A stretch of 64,000 bases of DNA from Paenibacillus cookii (GCF_018333375.1 NZ_BORW01000002.1:186001-250000), one strand, 5' to 3'; shown: positions 43,427-52,882, numbered from the stretch's first letter. A program made the numbers and translations. Notes: a model not told the origin generated them from the sequence alone.

Positions 43427-44866
43427 TTATCGGGCGGCTTTTCCTCGGATCGGATGCTCCTCGTCCCCGCCAAACGACACATTGAACCTGTGGCGGATCT
43501 CAAGGGCCTCTTCGGTGAACCGCACCCCCATCGTGATGCAGAACGGGGTTTCGATGCCCCGGATCGTCAACAAAAGCTCATCCGGCGATCTCCACGTAAA
43601 ACTCGATGCCATGCGGGTGTCCGCTCCCCCGAATACCGAGGTTTGTCCGAAGCTCCACTCATGGCGGCCCAATGAGAGCGTTTCGTCGCCTTCTTCTTTT
43701 ATGAGCGTCAGGCAGGCGGAGTCTTCGTCAAAATCGATGCGGAAGCCTTGCAGCGACAATCCGTTTTCCTCCAGATCGTATCTTCTGCCCCCGATTTGGG
43801 CCTCCAGCTGCGAACGGGGTTCGAACCGGGGAAGGTCCAGGCTCAGCTTCGCGAGTCTTTCCTTCAGCTCGGAAGACCGTTCGACAGCCTCCGCCGGTTC
43901 CGGCAAAAATGCTTCGAGCAGATGGTCCCATACGCATTGCAGGACGCCTTGAAGGTCCCCCGTTCCGGCCGTGATCGCGATCACCCCATCCTGCTCCGGC
44001 ATGACGATGCAGAATTGCCCGAAAGCCCCGTCTCCGCGGTAAACGCCATGGCGGCAGCGCCAGAATTGGTACCCGTAACCCTGCGCCCAGTCGCTGTCTC
44101 CGCCGTCCCCGTTGGAAATCCGCTTGCCTGTGGCCTCCTCGATCCAAGCTTCTTCGATGAGCCTTTTTCCTTGCCACACTCCTTTTTGCAAGTACATCTG
44201 CCCGAACTTCGCGATATCTTCGGTGGTTACGTTCAAGCCGAAGCCCCCGGTATGTATGCCGCGCGGACAGGTTTGCCAGGTGGGGCTCAGGATGCCCAGC
44301 GGCTCGAACAGCCGGCTTTGCAAATAATCCAGCAAGCGCTGTCCCGAGGCCTTCTGCAGAATCGCGGAAAGCATATAAGTCGCGCCGGTGTTGTACAGGA
44401 AATGAGTGCCCGGTTCATGCGGAACCGGCAGCGCAAGAAACGCTTTAACCCAGTTGCCGTCCTCCGCCTGATGGAGCGCATCCATCGTGTCCTTGTCGTG
44501 GCCCGTCCCCATCATCAGCAGATGACGGATTTGCATGGCTGCAAGATGTTCCGATACTTCGGCAGGCAAATCTTCCGGAAAAAACGAGACGACCGGATCG
44601 TCAAGCGTTAGGATGCCCTCCTGAACCGCCATGCCGATGGCCGTCGAAGTAAAGCTTTTGCTGAGCGAAAACAGCATGTGCGGAAGCTCCGGCGCATAAG
44701 GAGCCCACCAGCCCTCGGCGGCCACATGGCCGTGCCGGAGAATCATCAGGCTGTGAATTTCAAGTCCCCGTTCCTTTAAGCCATCGAGGAATCCGATCAC
44801 CTTTTGCGGGGATATCCCGAGTTCCTCCGGGCTTTTTCTTGGCAGCGGCGTTACCGTTTTCTGCAT
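43427..44866 (-). CDS. Serine hydrolase, class C beta-lactamase-like
   Basis: A 479-residue protein of the beta-lactamase/DD-peptidase fold. The nucleophile motif is SLSK (Ser67-Lys70), YNT (about 177-179) is the second motif, and GYGYQFWRC leads to the third region. A C-terminal beta-rich domain of about 150 residues follows. No signal peptide is visible, so it is probably a cytoplasmic esterase or peptidase rather than a true beta-lactamase. GGGAG lies 9 bases before the ATG at 44866. Divergent from the aminopeptidase gene. Confidence 0.85.
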   Translation of the reverse strand: MQKTVTPLPRKSPEELGISPQKVIGFLDGLKERGLEIHSLMILRHGHVAAEGWWAPYAPELPHMLFSLSKSFTSTAIGMAVQEGILTLDDPVVSFFPEDLPAEVSEHLAAMQIRHLLMMGTGHDKDTMDALHQAEDGNWVKAFLALPVPHEPGTHFLYNTGATYMLSAILQKASGQRLLDYLQSRLFEPLGILSPTWQTCPRGIHTGGFGLNVTTEDIAKFGQMYLQKGVWQGKRLIEEAWIEEATGKRISNGDGGDSDWAQGYGYQFWRCRHGVYRGDGAFGQFCIVMPEQDGVIAITAGTGDLQGVLQCVWDHLLEAFLPEPAEAVERSSELKERLAKLSLDLPRFEPRSQLEAQIGGRRYDLEENGLSLQGFRIDFDEDSACLTLIKEEGDETLSLGRHEWSFGQTSVFGGADTRMASSFTWRSPDELLLTIRGIETPFCITMGVRFTEEALEIRHRFNVSFGGDEEHPIRGKAAR

Positions 44867-45053
44867 ACATCCACTCTCCCTTATTATTGAAGTGGCATTG
44901 CTTGGGGTCTTCCCGCTTCCATTATACACCAATGGGGAGACGCTTTTGGCGAAACCAAAGCGAATGGCCGATTTTCGGGTTATAATAGGGATTGCATCTT
45001 CACCGAATCATTCCAAGGAATGAGATTTTCAACGAACCGGAGGACAAATCGCC

Positions 45054-46286
45054 ATGAAAGACTTCAATCGCATGCTGGAAAAATACGCGGAACTGGTCAT
45101 TAAAGTAGGGGTGAACATTCAGCCCGGCCAGGTGCTGCTCGTGCAGGCCCCTCTGGAGACGGCCGAGTTTGCCCGCCATGTCGTATCCAAAGCTTACGAA
45201 GCCGGCGCCAAATACGTGCAGGTGGATTGGGACGACGAAAAAACAACGCGCATCCGTTATGAAAAAGCTCCGGACGATTCGTTCGGCTATTATCCGAAAT
45301 GGACGGCCGACATGATGGAGCAGCTTGCCGAAGGCGGCGGAGCCGTATTACATATCAAAGTTCCCGACCCCGAGCTGTTCCGAGGCATCGACGGCTCCAA
45401 GGTAGCCACGGCCGTCAAAGCCGCCGCCGTCGCCCGCGAGAAATATCAGGCTTATGTACGCAGCAATAAAGTAACCTGGTCGCTGATCAAAGCCCCGACG
45501 AAGGCCTGGGCGGACAAAGTGTTCGCCGACCTTCCGGAGGAAAAGCGCGTGCCCGCCATGTGGGAAGCCGTGTTCCAAATGAACCGCGTCACCGAAGACA
45601 ACGATCCGATCGCCGCCTGGAAGGACCATATCCGGACGCTGAAGGAAAAACAGGAGTACATGAACAACAAGCGGTACAAAGCGCTGCATTACCGCGCGCC
45701 GGGGACGGATCTGCGCGTCGAGATGCCCGAAGGCTACCTGTGGCTGGGCGGAGGCGATTACAACGAGGCCGGCCATTATTTCGTCGCCAACATGCCGACG
45801 GAGGAAATTTATACGATGCCGCATCGGACCGGCGTTAACGGCACCGTCTCAAGCACCCTTCCGCTAAACCTGAACGGCCGCCTGGTCGAAGGCATCAAGC
45901 TGACGTTCAAGGACGGCAAAGTCGTGGAATACGACGCGGTTTCCGGCCGCGAGCATTTGACGTCGCTGTTCGAAACGGATGAAGGCGCGTCCTACCTCGG
46001 CGAAATGGCCCTCGTGCCGAACGACTCGCCGATTTCGAAGATGAAGCGGGTCTTCTTCAACACCGGGATCGACGAAAACGCCTCCTGCCATTTCGCTCTC
46101 GGCAGCTCCTATCCCGTGAACATCGAAGGCGGCACGAAGCTGAGCAAGGAGGAACTGCTTGCCCGGGGCGCCAACGTCAGCCTGACGCACGTCGATTTCA
46201 TGGTCGGCTCCGAAAAGCTAGAAATCGACGGCGTGCTGCCGGACGGGACGACCGAGCCGGTATTCCGGAACGGGGTCTGGGTGTAA
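45054..46286 (+). CDS. M29 family aminopeptidase (AmpS/aminopeptidase T type)
   Basis: A 410-residue cytoplasmic metallopeptidase of family M29. Candidate ligands of the two metal ions are Glu in ANMPTEEIYTMPHR, Glu in YLGEMALVP, His in ASCHFALG and His-Asp in LTHVDFMVGS. It removes N-terminal residues from peptides. GGAGG lies 11 bases before the ATG. It is a single gene with a strong terminator. Confidence 0.93.
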   Translation: MKDFNRMLEKYAELVIKVGVNIQPGQVLLVQAPLETAEFARHVVSKAYEAGAKYVQVDWDDEKTTRIRYEKAPDDSFGYYPKWTADMMEQLAEGGGAVLHIKVPDPELFRGIDGSKVATAVKAAAVAREKYQAYVRSNKVTWSLIKAPTKAWADKVFADLPEEKRVPAMWEAVFQMNRVTEDNDPIAAWKDHIRTLKEKQEYMNNKRYKALHYRAPGTDLRVEMPEGYLWLGGGDYNEAGHYFVANMPTEEIYTMPHRTGVNGTVSSTLPLNLNGRLVEGIKLTFKDGKVVEYDAVSGREHLTSLFETDEGASYLGEMALVPNDSPISKMKRVFFNTGIDENASCHFALGSSYPVNIEGGTKLSKEELLARGANVSLTHVDFMVGSEKLEIDGVLPDGTTEPVFRNGVWV

Positions 46287-46324
46287 CCCGGCACGCCCTC
46301 CCATTAAATAGCTGAAGAAACGTT

Positions 46325-46369
46325 AAAAAAAACAACCACCCTCCGGCCGCGTGCCGAAGGGTGGTTGTT
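46325..46369. terminator. Bidirectional terminator between aminopeptidase and MFS genes
   Basis: AACAACCACCCT pairs perfectly with AGGGTGGTTGTT with a GC-rich inner part; the minus strand continues with eight T. It lies 5 bases past the MFS stop. Confidence 0.82.
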
Positions 46370-46373
46370 GGCG

Positions 46374-47666
46374 TTAGATCGCCGCGCCGGCTCTCCCTGC
46401 CCGGCTTTTGCGGATTTGCATCGCCATCACCGATGCGATAAAGCATAGGAAGCCGGCGACCACGAAAGCCTGCGAATAGCTGCCTAGCCAGTCGCGCAGC
46501 GCGCCTGCGCCGTAAGCCGCCGCCGAAGCGCCGATTTGGTGGGCGACGACGATCCACCCGAAAATCATGCCGGATTTCTCCTTCCCGAACGCTTCTCCCG
46601 CCAGCTTGGCGGTAGGCGGTACAGTGGCGATCCAGTCCAGGCCGTAAAACACGGAGAAAGCGACAAGCATGTACGGGGAAGCGCTGCTCAGCGCATAGGG
46701 CAGAAACAGCAAGGACAAGCCGCGGAACCCGTAATATACGAACAGCAGCTTGCGGCTGTCGAAACGATCCGACAACCAGCCGGAAATCGTCGTGCCGAAC
46801 AAATCGAATACCCCCATCATCGCAAGCAGCCCGGCGGCCGCCACCTCCATGATGCCGTGATCCCCGCAAGCCGCGATAAGGTGGGTGCCGATGAGGCCGT
46901 TCGTGGACAAACCGCAAAAAAAGAAGGTCCCGGCCAGCAGCCAAAAGGTGGCGCTGCTTAACGCCTGCCGCAAGTTTTGCAGCGGAGCCAGAAATATATT
47001 CCCTTCGAAAGGCGTCGGTTTGACCATTTCGTCGGAACCGTACGGCGCCGCGCCGACGTCATGCGGGTGGTTGCGCATCCAGATCGCAACGGCCGCAAGC
47101 ACAAGGACGATGCTGATGACGGCGATATAAACGGCGTATTTCCAGCCGAAATCGGACGTCAGTTTGGCATACAGCGGCAAAAAAAGAAGCTGGCCGGTCG
47201 CGGCGTTGGCCGTCAGCAGCCCGACGACAAGTCCTTTGCGCTTCGCGAACCACTGATTGCTGACGGTCACGCCGAGCACGTTCGCCATCATCCCTGTCGC
47301 CAGCCCCGAGACGATGCCCCAGAGCAGTTCGAATTGCCACAAGGAACGGATCCACGGCGTCACGGCCAGGCTCAGCCCCAACACGGCAAGGGAAGCGACG
47401 ATCACTTTGCGGAAGCCGAATTTCAGAAGCAGCGCCGCCGAAAACGGGCCGACCAAGCCGTAAAGAAAGATGCCGACCGAAATGACGCTCGAAATGCTGG
47501 CGCGGCTCCAGCCGAAATCTTCCTGGAACGGAACGATCAGAACGCTGGGCAGCGAACGAATGCCCGCCGACACGAGCAGCGTGGCAAAGGTAAGCAAAAC
47601 GATAATCCAACCATAATAAAAACGCGATTTAGGCCTGATTTGAACTTGTTCGTCCCTCATGCTCAT
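46374..47666 (-). CDS. MFS transporter, OFA/monocarboxylate type
   Basis: A 430-residue transporter with 12 helices: FYYGWIIVLLTFATLLVSAGIRSLPSVL in helix 1, EDFGWSRASISSVIS, and NQWFAKRKGLVVGL near helix 5, as in the oxalate/formate and monocarboxylate antiporter group. The ATG at 47666 is preferred over the GTG four codons up, which overlaps the AGAGG site. A MarR gene lies upstream on the same strand, and similar operators precede both genes. Confidence 0.85.
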   Translation of the reverse strand: MSMRDEQVQIRPKSRFYYGWIIVLLTFATLLVSAGIRSLPSVLIVPFQEDFGWSRASISSVISVGIFLYGLVGPFSAALLLKFGFRKVIVASLAVLGLSLAVTPWIRSLWQFELLWGIVSGLATGMMANVLGVTVSNQWFAKRKGLVVGLLTANAATGQLLFLPLYAKLTSDFGWKYAVYIAVISIVLVLAAVAIWMRNHPHDVGAAPYGSDEMVKPTPFEGNIFLAPLQNLRQALSSATFWLLAGTFFFCGLSTNGLIGTHLIAACGDHGIMEVAAAGLLAMMGVFDLFGTTISGWLSDRFDSRKLLFVYYGFRGLSLLFLPYALSSASPYMLVAFSVFYGLDWIATVPPTAKLAGEAFGKEKSGMIFGWIVVAHQIGASAAAYGAGALRDWLGSYSQAFVVAGFLCFIASVMAMQIRKSRAGRAGAAI

Positions 47667-47691
47667 CGTATGGTTCACCCTCTATATTTGT

Positions 47692-47712
47692 ATTTTGTTT
47701 GTACATACAAAA
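47692..47712. promoter_or_regulatory. MarR operator before the MFS gene
   Basis: On the minus strand this reads TTTTGTATGTACAAACAAAA. The element at 48301-48320 reads TTTTGTATGTACAACAAAAG; the two share the first 14 bases. Position: 26 bases before the MFS start. Confidence 0.65.
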
Positions 47713-47792
47713 CAATAACGACCAAGCGCAGCGAAGTTTTCCGCCAGAAGGACGAAATTTGCGCTTCGGTTCAACAGGATCAAGCTCTTGCG

Positions 47793-48257
47793 TTATTGCT
47801 CCAACAGCTCGCTTGCGGACTCCTGCATCCGGGTCAGCGCATCGGCCAGCTCCTTGCCGAGTTTCGCCTCGTAGGCGGCTTTCAGCTTTTTGGAAGCTTC
47901 GTGGAGCGTTTCCTTCATGGCCGTCCCTTTTACGGTCGGATACACCAGCACGGTTTTCCCCTGAACCTGACGCTCCACGAGCTGTTTCCCCTCGAGCTTA
48001 TCGATGAAACGCGTCAGTGTGGAGGGCGTGATGTACAGCTTCTCGGAAAGCTCCTTTTGGGTAATGCCCGGATTGGCGATAACCAGCCGAACCAGATAAC
48101 CGTAGGCCGGGGCCAGCCCCGTCATCGCAAACGCCTCGTCGGCAAGGCGCGTAATCGCCCGGCTTAACCGGTTGGTGGTGAAGTACATGCAGGTATGCAA
48201 AAACGTTCCGTCTTGTTCAGAGGATGGCTCTGTTTTATTGTTGGGTTCATTCGGCAT
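47793..48257 (-). CDS. MarR family regulator
   Basis: A 154-residue winged-helix protein with GLAPAYGYLVRLVIANPGIT, LSEKLYITPSTLTRFIDKLEGKQLVER and a wing with KTVLVYPTVKG. HTCMYFTTNRLSRAI near the start holds one Cys. AAGGAAGG precedes the ATG. Repeated TTTTGTATGTACA elements before it and before the MFS gene suggest that it represses both. Confidence 0.87.
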   Translation of the reverse strand: MPNEPNNKTEPSSEQDGTFLHTCMYFTTNRLSRAITRLADEAFAMTGLAPAYGYLVRLVIANPGITQKELSEKLYITPSTLTRFIDKLEGKQLVERQVQGKTVLVYPTVKGTAMKETLHEASKKLKAAYEAKLGKELADALTRMQESASELLEQ

Positions 48258-48300
48258 GATCGTTCATCCTTCCTTGATCGGATCGGCATCATCAAATCAA

Positions 48301-48320
48301 TTTTGTATGTACAACAAAAG
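48301..48320. promoter_or_regulatory. MarR operator before marR
   Basis: TTTTGTATGTACAACAAAAG; an imperfect dyad centred on GTAC, shared with the element before the MFS gene. It lies 44 bases before the marR start. Confidence 0.6.
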
Positions 48321-48387
48321 TAAGGGGTCAGGATGATTATGTCAAGCGTTTTTTTACCATTGCCCGGCTCACGTCTCCCCCTAAACC

Positions 48388-48428
48388 AAAAAGCAGTCCC
48401 GCCGCATACGCGGCAGACTGCCTGTTTT
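48388..48428. terminator. Terminator of the exonuclease III gene
   Basis: GCAGTCTGCCGC-GTAT-GCGGCGGGACTGC with a short mismatch, then TTTTT on the minus strand; the other side also ends in TTTTT. Confidence 0.78.
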
Positions 48429-48455
48429 TCCATCCTATTTTCGCCTGTTCCGGGT

Positions 48456-49250
48456 CTAGTCCGTTTGGCTTTCGGAACCGATTTTGGCCAGTTTTGCCTC
48501 GTCAAGCTCCAGAATGATCGGGCAGTGATCGCTGCCCGTTACTTCCGCGTCGATCCGCGCATCCGTCAACGCCGGGACAAGCCTGTCCGATACGAGGAAA
48601 TAATCGATCCGCCAGCCGATATTCCGCTCCCTGACCTTCGGCATAAAAGACCACCACGTAAAGGCGTCATCCCGGTCAGGATAAAAATGCCGGAAGCTGT
48701 CCACAAAGCCGGCCGCCAGCAGTTCGGTCATTTTGCCGCGTTCTTCGTCCGTAAATCCCGAATTGCCCATGTTCGACTTCCAATTTTTCAGATCGATCTC
48801 CTGATGGGCAACGTTCAGGTCGCCGCAGATGATGACCGGCTTCTTGGCATCCAACGCCGACACGTAGCTGCGGAAACGCTCCTCCCATTCCAGGCGCAGC
48901 GGCAGCCGCGACAGGTCCCTTCTGGCATTTGGCGTATATACGTTGACCAGATAAAAATGATCGAACTCGAGCGTGACGAGACGCCCTTCCGCTTCCGCGT
49001 TTTCTTCCATGCCGTAATAGACGGACAATGGTTTTAATTTCGAAAACACCGCGGTTCCGGAATACCCCTTTTTCTCGGCATAGTTCCAGTACTGCCCATA
49101 TTCCTCGCCGTAATCCAGGCAGATCTGCCCTTCCTGGAGCTTCGTTTCCTGCACGCAAAACAAATCGGCGTCGCTTGCCGCAAAATAATCGTTGAATCCT
49201 TTATTGACGCAGGCCCGCAGGCCGTTCACATTCCAAGATACCAGTTTCAT
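48456..49250 (-). CDS. exoA: Exodeoxyribonuclease III / AP endonuclease
   Basis: A 264-residue enzyme of the EEP nuclease fold that cuts DNA at abasic sites and trims 3' ends in base excision repair. It starts MKLVSWNVNGLRAC, with the metal Glu in CVQETKLQ, Asp/Asn in CGDLNVAHQEIDL, and the C-terminal TGSDHCPIILEL with catalytic His. AAGGAG lies 7 bases before the ATG at 49250. Single gene. Confidence 0.95.
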   Translation of the reverse strand: MKLVSWNVNGLRACVNKGFNDYFAASDADLFCVQETKLQEGQICLDYGEEYGQYWNYAEKKGYSGTAVFSKLKPLSVYYGMEENAEAEGRLVTLEFDHFYLVNVYTPNARRDLSRLPLRLEWEERFRSYVSALDAKKPVIICGDLNVAHQEIDLKNWKSNMGNSGFTDEERGKMTELLAAGFVDSFRHFYPDRDDAFTWWSFMPKVRERNIGWRIDYFLVSDRLVPALTDARIDAEVTGSDHCPIILELDEAKLAKIGSESQTD

Positions 49251-49468
49251 CGTCGTTCTCCTTATGGCTATCAATCTATCGACATCATTTGATAGTGTAC
49301 CATAAAAGGAAAATGACGTGGGACTTTCCCGCGACACCTGCCGTATAAAAAACATGCGCAATTTGGTCTGCCCCATGTCCGCCACTTGTGTTAAAATAGC
49401 AGAACTGCCGATTCGTTCGACGATCGGTTGCAGAAAAAACTTCATTTTGTGGAAAAGGACAGAAAAAC

Positions 49469-50635
49469 ATGAGATCTTCGTTTACGGTTAAATCGTTCAA
49501 TTTTCTTTTCTTTGCGCTGTTATCGATGTTTATTCCGTTTTTGCCCCTCTATTTCAGCGAGCAGGGGTTAAACGAGACGCAAATCGGCTCGATCATCGGC
49601 ATCGGCGGGTTCATTACGCTCATTGCGCAGCCGCTTTGGGGCATGATCAGCGACCGGACGCGGACCATCCGCAAGGTTCTCCTGATTTTGGTGCTTTGTT
49701 CGACGGCGACGGGATTCCTGTTATATAGCACCGACCGCTATGCCTTGATTTTGCTGTTCGTCATGCTGACCTACTTTTTCCTGATGCCAGTCGATCCGTT
49801 AACGGAAAGCCTCAATTTCCGCGTGGCGGAATCGGCGGGGATCAGCTACGGGTCCTTGCGGACATACGGCGCGCTCGGGTATGCGGTCATGTCGTTGGCG
49901 GCCGGGTACTTGATGACCCAGTTCGGCTCCCGCAGCCTGGGGTATACGTTCGCCGGACTTGGCGCAATCAGTCTGGTCGTGACCTATCTCATGCCGGATG
50001 CGCCCGTCTCCGGGAAACCCGTGACCATGAAAAGCCTGAAAAACTTTTTGAGCAACAAGGAAACGCTGCTGTTCCTGATCCTCGTGTTTATCAGCTCGAT
50101 TCCGGCCCGAATGAACGATACCTTTTTGGGCCTGTATATCAAGGATCTGGGCGGGAAGCCGGATTTGCTCGGCCTTGCATGGTTTCTGGCCGCCGGCAGC
50201 GAAATTCTCGTGTTTTCCCTGAGCTTTTGGTGGCTTCGCAAAAACAAGGAGCTTGCCATCATCTCTTTTGCCGGAGCGTTTTACTTTTTGCGGTTTTTTA
50301 TTTCGGCCTGGATCGAGGACCCGAACTGGCTCGCCTACATCCAGCTTTTGCAGCTGCTGACGTTTCCGGTATTCTACACGGCTGCGATCCAGTATTTGTA
50401 CAACATCGTGCCCGTGGAATGGAGAGCCACCGGACAAACCGTGCTGGCGCTGTTGTTCTTTGGGGTCTCCGGCATTTTGTCGTCCTTTGCGGGCGGCGCG
50501 TTATACCAGGCTTTCGGCGGCCGCACGATGTATTTGACGATATCTTGCATGTCCTTCATCGGCATGCTGTTCGGAATTGTGCTGTACCGCATGTACGGGC
50601 GGAAAAAGTCGGGCGAGGGCGATGCAGCCTCATGA
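49469..50635 (+). CDS. MFS transporter, MFS_1-like (LacY/HcaT-type fold)
   Basis: A 388-residue protein with 12 helices. It starts SFTVKSFNFLFFALLSMFIPFLPLYF, has GFITLIAQPLWGMISDRT in the helix 2-3 loop and ISYGSLRTYGALGYAV before helix 5, as in the PPP/nucleoside-symporter-like branch. Its substrate is unknown. GAAAAGGA precedes the ATG. It is divergent from exoA and stands alone. Confidence 0.83.
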   Translation: MRSSFTVKSFNFLFFALLSMFIPFLPLYFSEQGLNETQIGSIIGIGGFITLIAQPLWGMISDRTRTIRKVLLILVLCSTATGFLLYSTDRYALILLFVMLTYFFLMPVDPLTESLNFRVAESAGISYGSLRTYGALGYAVMSLAAGYLMTQFGSRSLGYTFAGLGAISLVVTYLMPDAPVSGKPVTMKSLKNFLSNKETLLFLILVFISSIPARMNDTFLGLYIKDLGGKPDLLGLAWFLAAGSEILVFSLSFWWLRKNKELAIISFAGAFYFLRFFISAWIEDPNWLAYIQLLQLLTFPVFYTAAIQYLYNIVPVEWRATGQTVLALLFFGVSGILSSFAGGALYQAFGGRTMYLTISCMSFIGMLFGIVLYRMYGRKKSGEGDAAS

Positions 50636-50741
50636 CAACGGCGTCATCCTGAAACGATAACGATCGTGCCTGAAGCGTCTTCCCATATCTAAACACTATG
50701 AAAATGGTCCAATCCGTTCATAACAAGGCAACGTTAAAGCG

Positions 50742-50783
50742 AAAACAGCCGCCCTGGAATCGAATCCCGGTCGGCTGTTTTTT
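50742..50783. terminator. Bidirectional terminator between MFS and haem monooxygenase genes
   Basis: AAAACAGCCG and CGGCTGTTTT flank a 20-base inner region with a weaker inner stem; T-run on both strands. Confidence 0.7.
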
Positions 50784-50842
50784 CATTAAGTCTTTCCGCA
50801 ACATAAAAACGGCGTTGTTCGAAATGTTTTTTATGCCATGAT

Positions 50843-51175
50843 CTATACGCTCTGGGAGGCTTTTCCTTGGGTTATGCTTTGGACCTCGTACATGTTGACC
50901 TTCGTGCTGATGACGTATTCCGGGGGTTCCTGCCCTTTTTTCTCGCGGTGCCCCTGAAGATGCGCGTCGCTTTTCTCCCAGTTTTTCCAATCGTCGCGGG
51001 AACGCCAACGGATCATGACGGCGACTTCCTCCTCTTCCCTGCTGATTTTGGTCGTCATAACCGTTTTATCGATCAACCCTTCCATGGCGTCGATCGGGCT
51101 TTCCTTGCTGAACCGGGCCACGACCTGATCGGCGTTTCCCGCCTTGACCGTGATTCTCCGAACCTGAATGAACAT
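50843..51175 (-). CDS. Haem-degrading monooxygenase (IsdG/HmoB-like ABM fold)
   Basis: A 110-residue antibiotic-biosynthesis-monooxygenase-fold protein. It begins IQVRRITVKAGNADQVVARF and has the haem-binding segment WKNWEKSDAHLQGHR, with the Trp and His expected for IsdG-type enzymes. These open haem to free iron. GGCGGC-type sites precede the ATG. A perfect 7-1-7 Fur box lies 95 bases upstream, so it is very likely switched on by iron shortage. Confidence 0.87.
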   Translation of the reverse strand: MFIQVRRITVKAGNADQVVARFSKESPIDAMEGLIDKTVMTTKISREEEEVAVMIRWRSRDDWKNWEKSDAHLQGHREKKGQEPPEYVISTKVNMYEVQSITQGKASQSV

Positions 51176-51269
51176 ATAAGCCGCCTCCTAAGATTAGATA
51201 TCGGTGATTTCCGCAAAACCTGCATATGTATGCTGCAATAACCGGTTGAACCTTCTTTCCTATTTTAGT

Positions 51270-51284
51270 TGATAATGATTATCA
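51270..51284. promoter_or_regulatory. Fur box
   Basis: TGATAATGATTATCA is the full 7-1-7 Fur consensus of Bacillus-type bacteria. It lies between the haem monooxygenase gene (95 bases away) and fabV (about 155 bases away) and most likely serves the first. Confidence 0.88.
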
Positions 51285-51437
51285 TCGTCAAATATATTTT
51301 GCTAAACGTTAATTAATTCCCTTTTGCTTGCGATCCTGGTTGGTCGTTTCCTCAAAAATTGATACAATAGGATGGAGTATGTCCAAAACGTCTCAACATT
51401 CGTTGTATTTTCATTTGGAAGAGAGGAAAAGCCTAAC

Positions 51438-52628
51438 ATGATCATTAAACCGAGAACACGCGGATTCATCTGCACCACTTCACATCCGGCAGGCTGCGCG
51501 GCACAGGTTCAAAAACAAATCGATTACGTCCAGTCGAAACCTGCGATCGAAGGGCCGAAAAACGTGCTGGTCATCGGCGCGTCCACGGGCTACGGCCTGG
51601 CGGCCCGGATTACGGCGGCTTTCGGCGCGCAAGCGAACACGGTCGGCGTCTATCGTCCGAGCAGCGGCTCCGAAAAACGCACCGCTTCTGCAGGCTGGTA
51701 TAATTCCGCCGCCTTCGAGCAAGCAGCCCAGGACGCAGGCTTGAAGTCATACAGCGTAACCGGCGACGCTTTCGCCAAAGAAACGAAGGATAAAACGATT
51801 GAGCTCATCAAGGAAAAAATCGGCAAGGTCGACCTCGTCATTTATAGCGTGGCTTCCGCCCGCAAGACGGACCCGGAAACGGGAGAAACGTTCAACTCCG
51901 TGCTCAAGCCGATCGGCAAGCCATTCTCGAATAAAACCGTCAATTTCCATACGGGCGAAGTGACGGACATCACGATTGAACCGGCAACCGAAAAGGAAAT
52001 CCAAGAAACGGTAGCCGTCATGGGCGGCGACGACTGGGAAGCATGGATCGAGGCGCTTCGCGCCGCGGAAGTGTTGAGCGAAGACGTAACGACCATTTCG
52101 TTCTCCTACATCGGCTCCGAGATCACGAAAGCCGTCTATCGCGACGGTTCGATCGGTCGGGCCAAGGACCATCTGGAGGCGACGGCCCTGAAGCTAAACG
52201 ATCAGCTCAAAACGAACGGCGGACGGGCTTACGTCGTAGTGAGCAAAGGCCTCGTGACGCAATCCAGCTCCGCGATTCCGATCGTTCCGCTGTACATTTC
52301 CTCCCTGTACAAAATCATGAAGGAAAAGGGCATCCATGAAGGCTGCATCGAGCAAACCTATCGCCTGTTCAAGGATCGCCTGTATGCCGGAGGAGAGCCG
52401 CAGGTCGACGAAGCCGGACGCATCCGCATCGACGATTGGGAGCTGCGCGAGGACGTGCAGGCCGAAGTGGTGAACATTTGGGATCAAGTCACAAGCGACA
52501 ATATTTATGATCTGACGGACCTGGAAGGATACCGCAAGGAATTTTTCCAGCTGTTCGGGTTTGAAACCGAAGGCGTGGATTATGATGCCGACGTGAATCC
52601 CGACGTCAAAGTTCCGAATTCGATTTAA
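51438..52628 (+). CDS. fabV: Enoyl-ACP reductase FabV
   Basis: A 396-residue NADH-dependent trans-2-enoyl-ACP/CoA reductase of the FabV group, an enlarged SDR. The cofactor loop is VIGASTGYGLAARI, and the active-site Tyr234 and Lys243 have the eight-residue spacing (YRDGSIGRAK) diagnostic of FabV. It reduces the last double bond in each fatty-acid elongation cycle. FabV enzymes are often naturally resistant to triclosan. GAGAGG lies about 11 bases before the ATG at 51438; the frame is open for 22 more codons. Single gene. Confidence 0.94.
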   Translation: MIIKPRTRGFICTTSHPAGCAAQVQKQIDYVQSKPAIEGPKNVLVIGASTGYGLAARITAAFGAQANTVGVYRPSSGSEKRTASAGWYNSAAFEQAAQDAGLKSYSVTGDAFAKETKDKTIELIKEKIGKVDLVIYSVASARKTDPETGETFNSVLKPIGKPFSNKTVNFHTGEVTDITIEPATEKEIQETVAVMGGDDWEAWIEALRAAEVLSEDVTTISFSYIGSEITKAVYRDGSIGRAKDHLEATALKLNDQLKTNGGRAYVVVSKGLVTQSSSAIPIVPLYISSLYKIMKEKGIHEGCIEQTYRLFKDRLYAGGEPQVDEAGRIRIDDWELREDVQAEVVNIWDQVTSDNIYDLTDLEGYRKEFFQLFGFETEGVDYDADVNPDVKVPNSI

Positions 52629-52645
52629 GGTCAAAAGTTGCACCG

Positions 52646-52672
52646 AAAGCCCGCTGCACGGCGGGCTTTTTT
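52646..52672 (+). terminator. Terminator of fabV
   Basis: AAAGCCCGC-TGCACG-GCGGGCTTTTTT, 18 bases past the stop. Confidence 0.85.
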
Positions 52673-52882
52673 CATGTCCGCTTTCCCCGTTCCCCTGGTC
52701 TCCAACGCGTCCGAATATACAGTTGTGCGTTCATGGCGGACATTTCCGCCTTTTTTTCATTCCTTAATGACATAGGACTGGCAGTTCCTGCATTTAAACC
52801 GTATAATGATAGCGGGTCCGATAAAATAAAGCGTTCTCATCTGACTCTAATATCCAGTTACCAAACTCGGAGGAATGTATTC

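Noticed and set aside
46977-48167. 396-codon open frame on the plus strand across the MFS and marR genes
   Set aside because: Antisense to two well-supported genes and no ribosome binding site.
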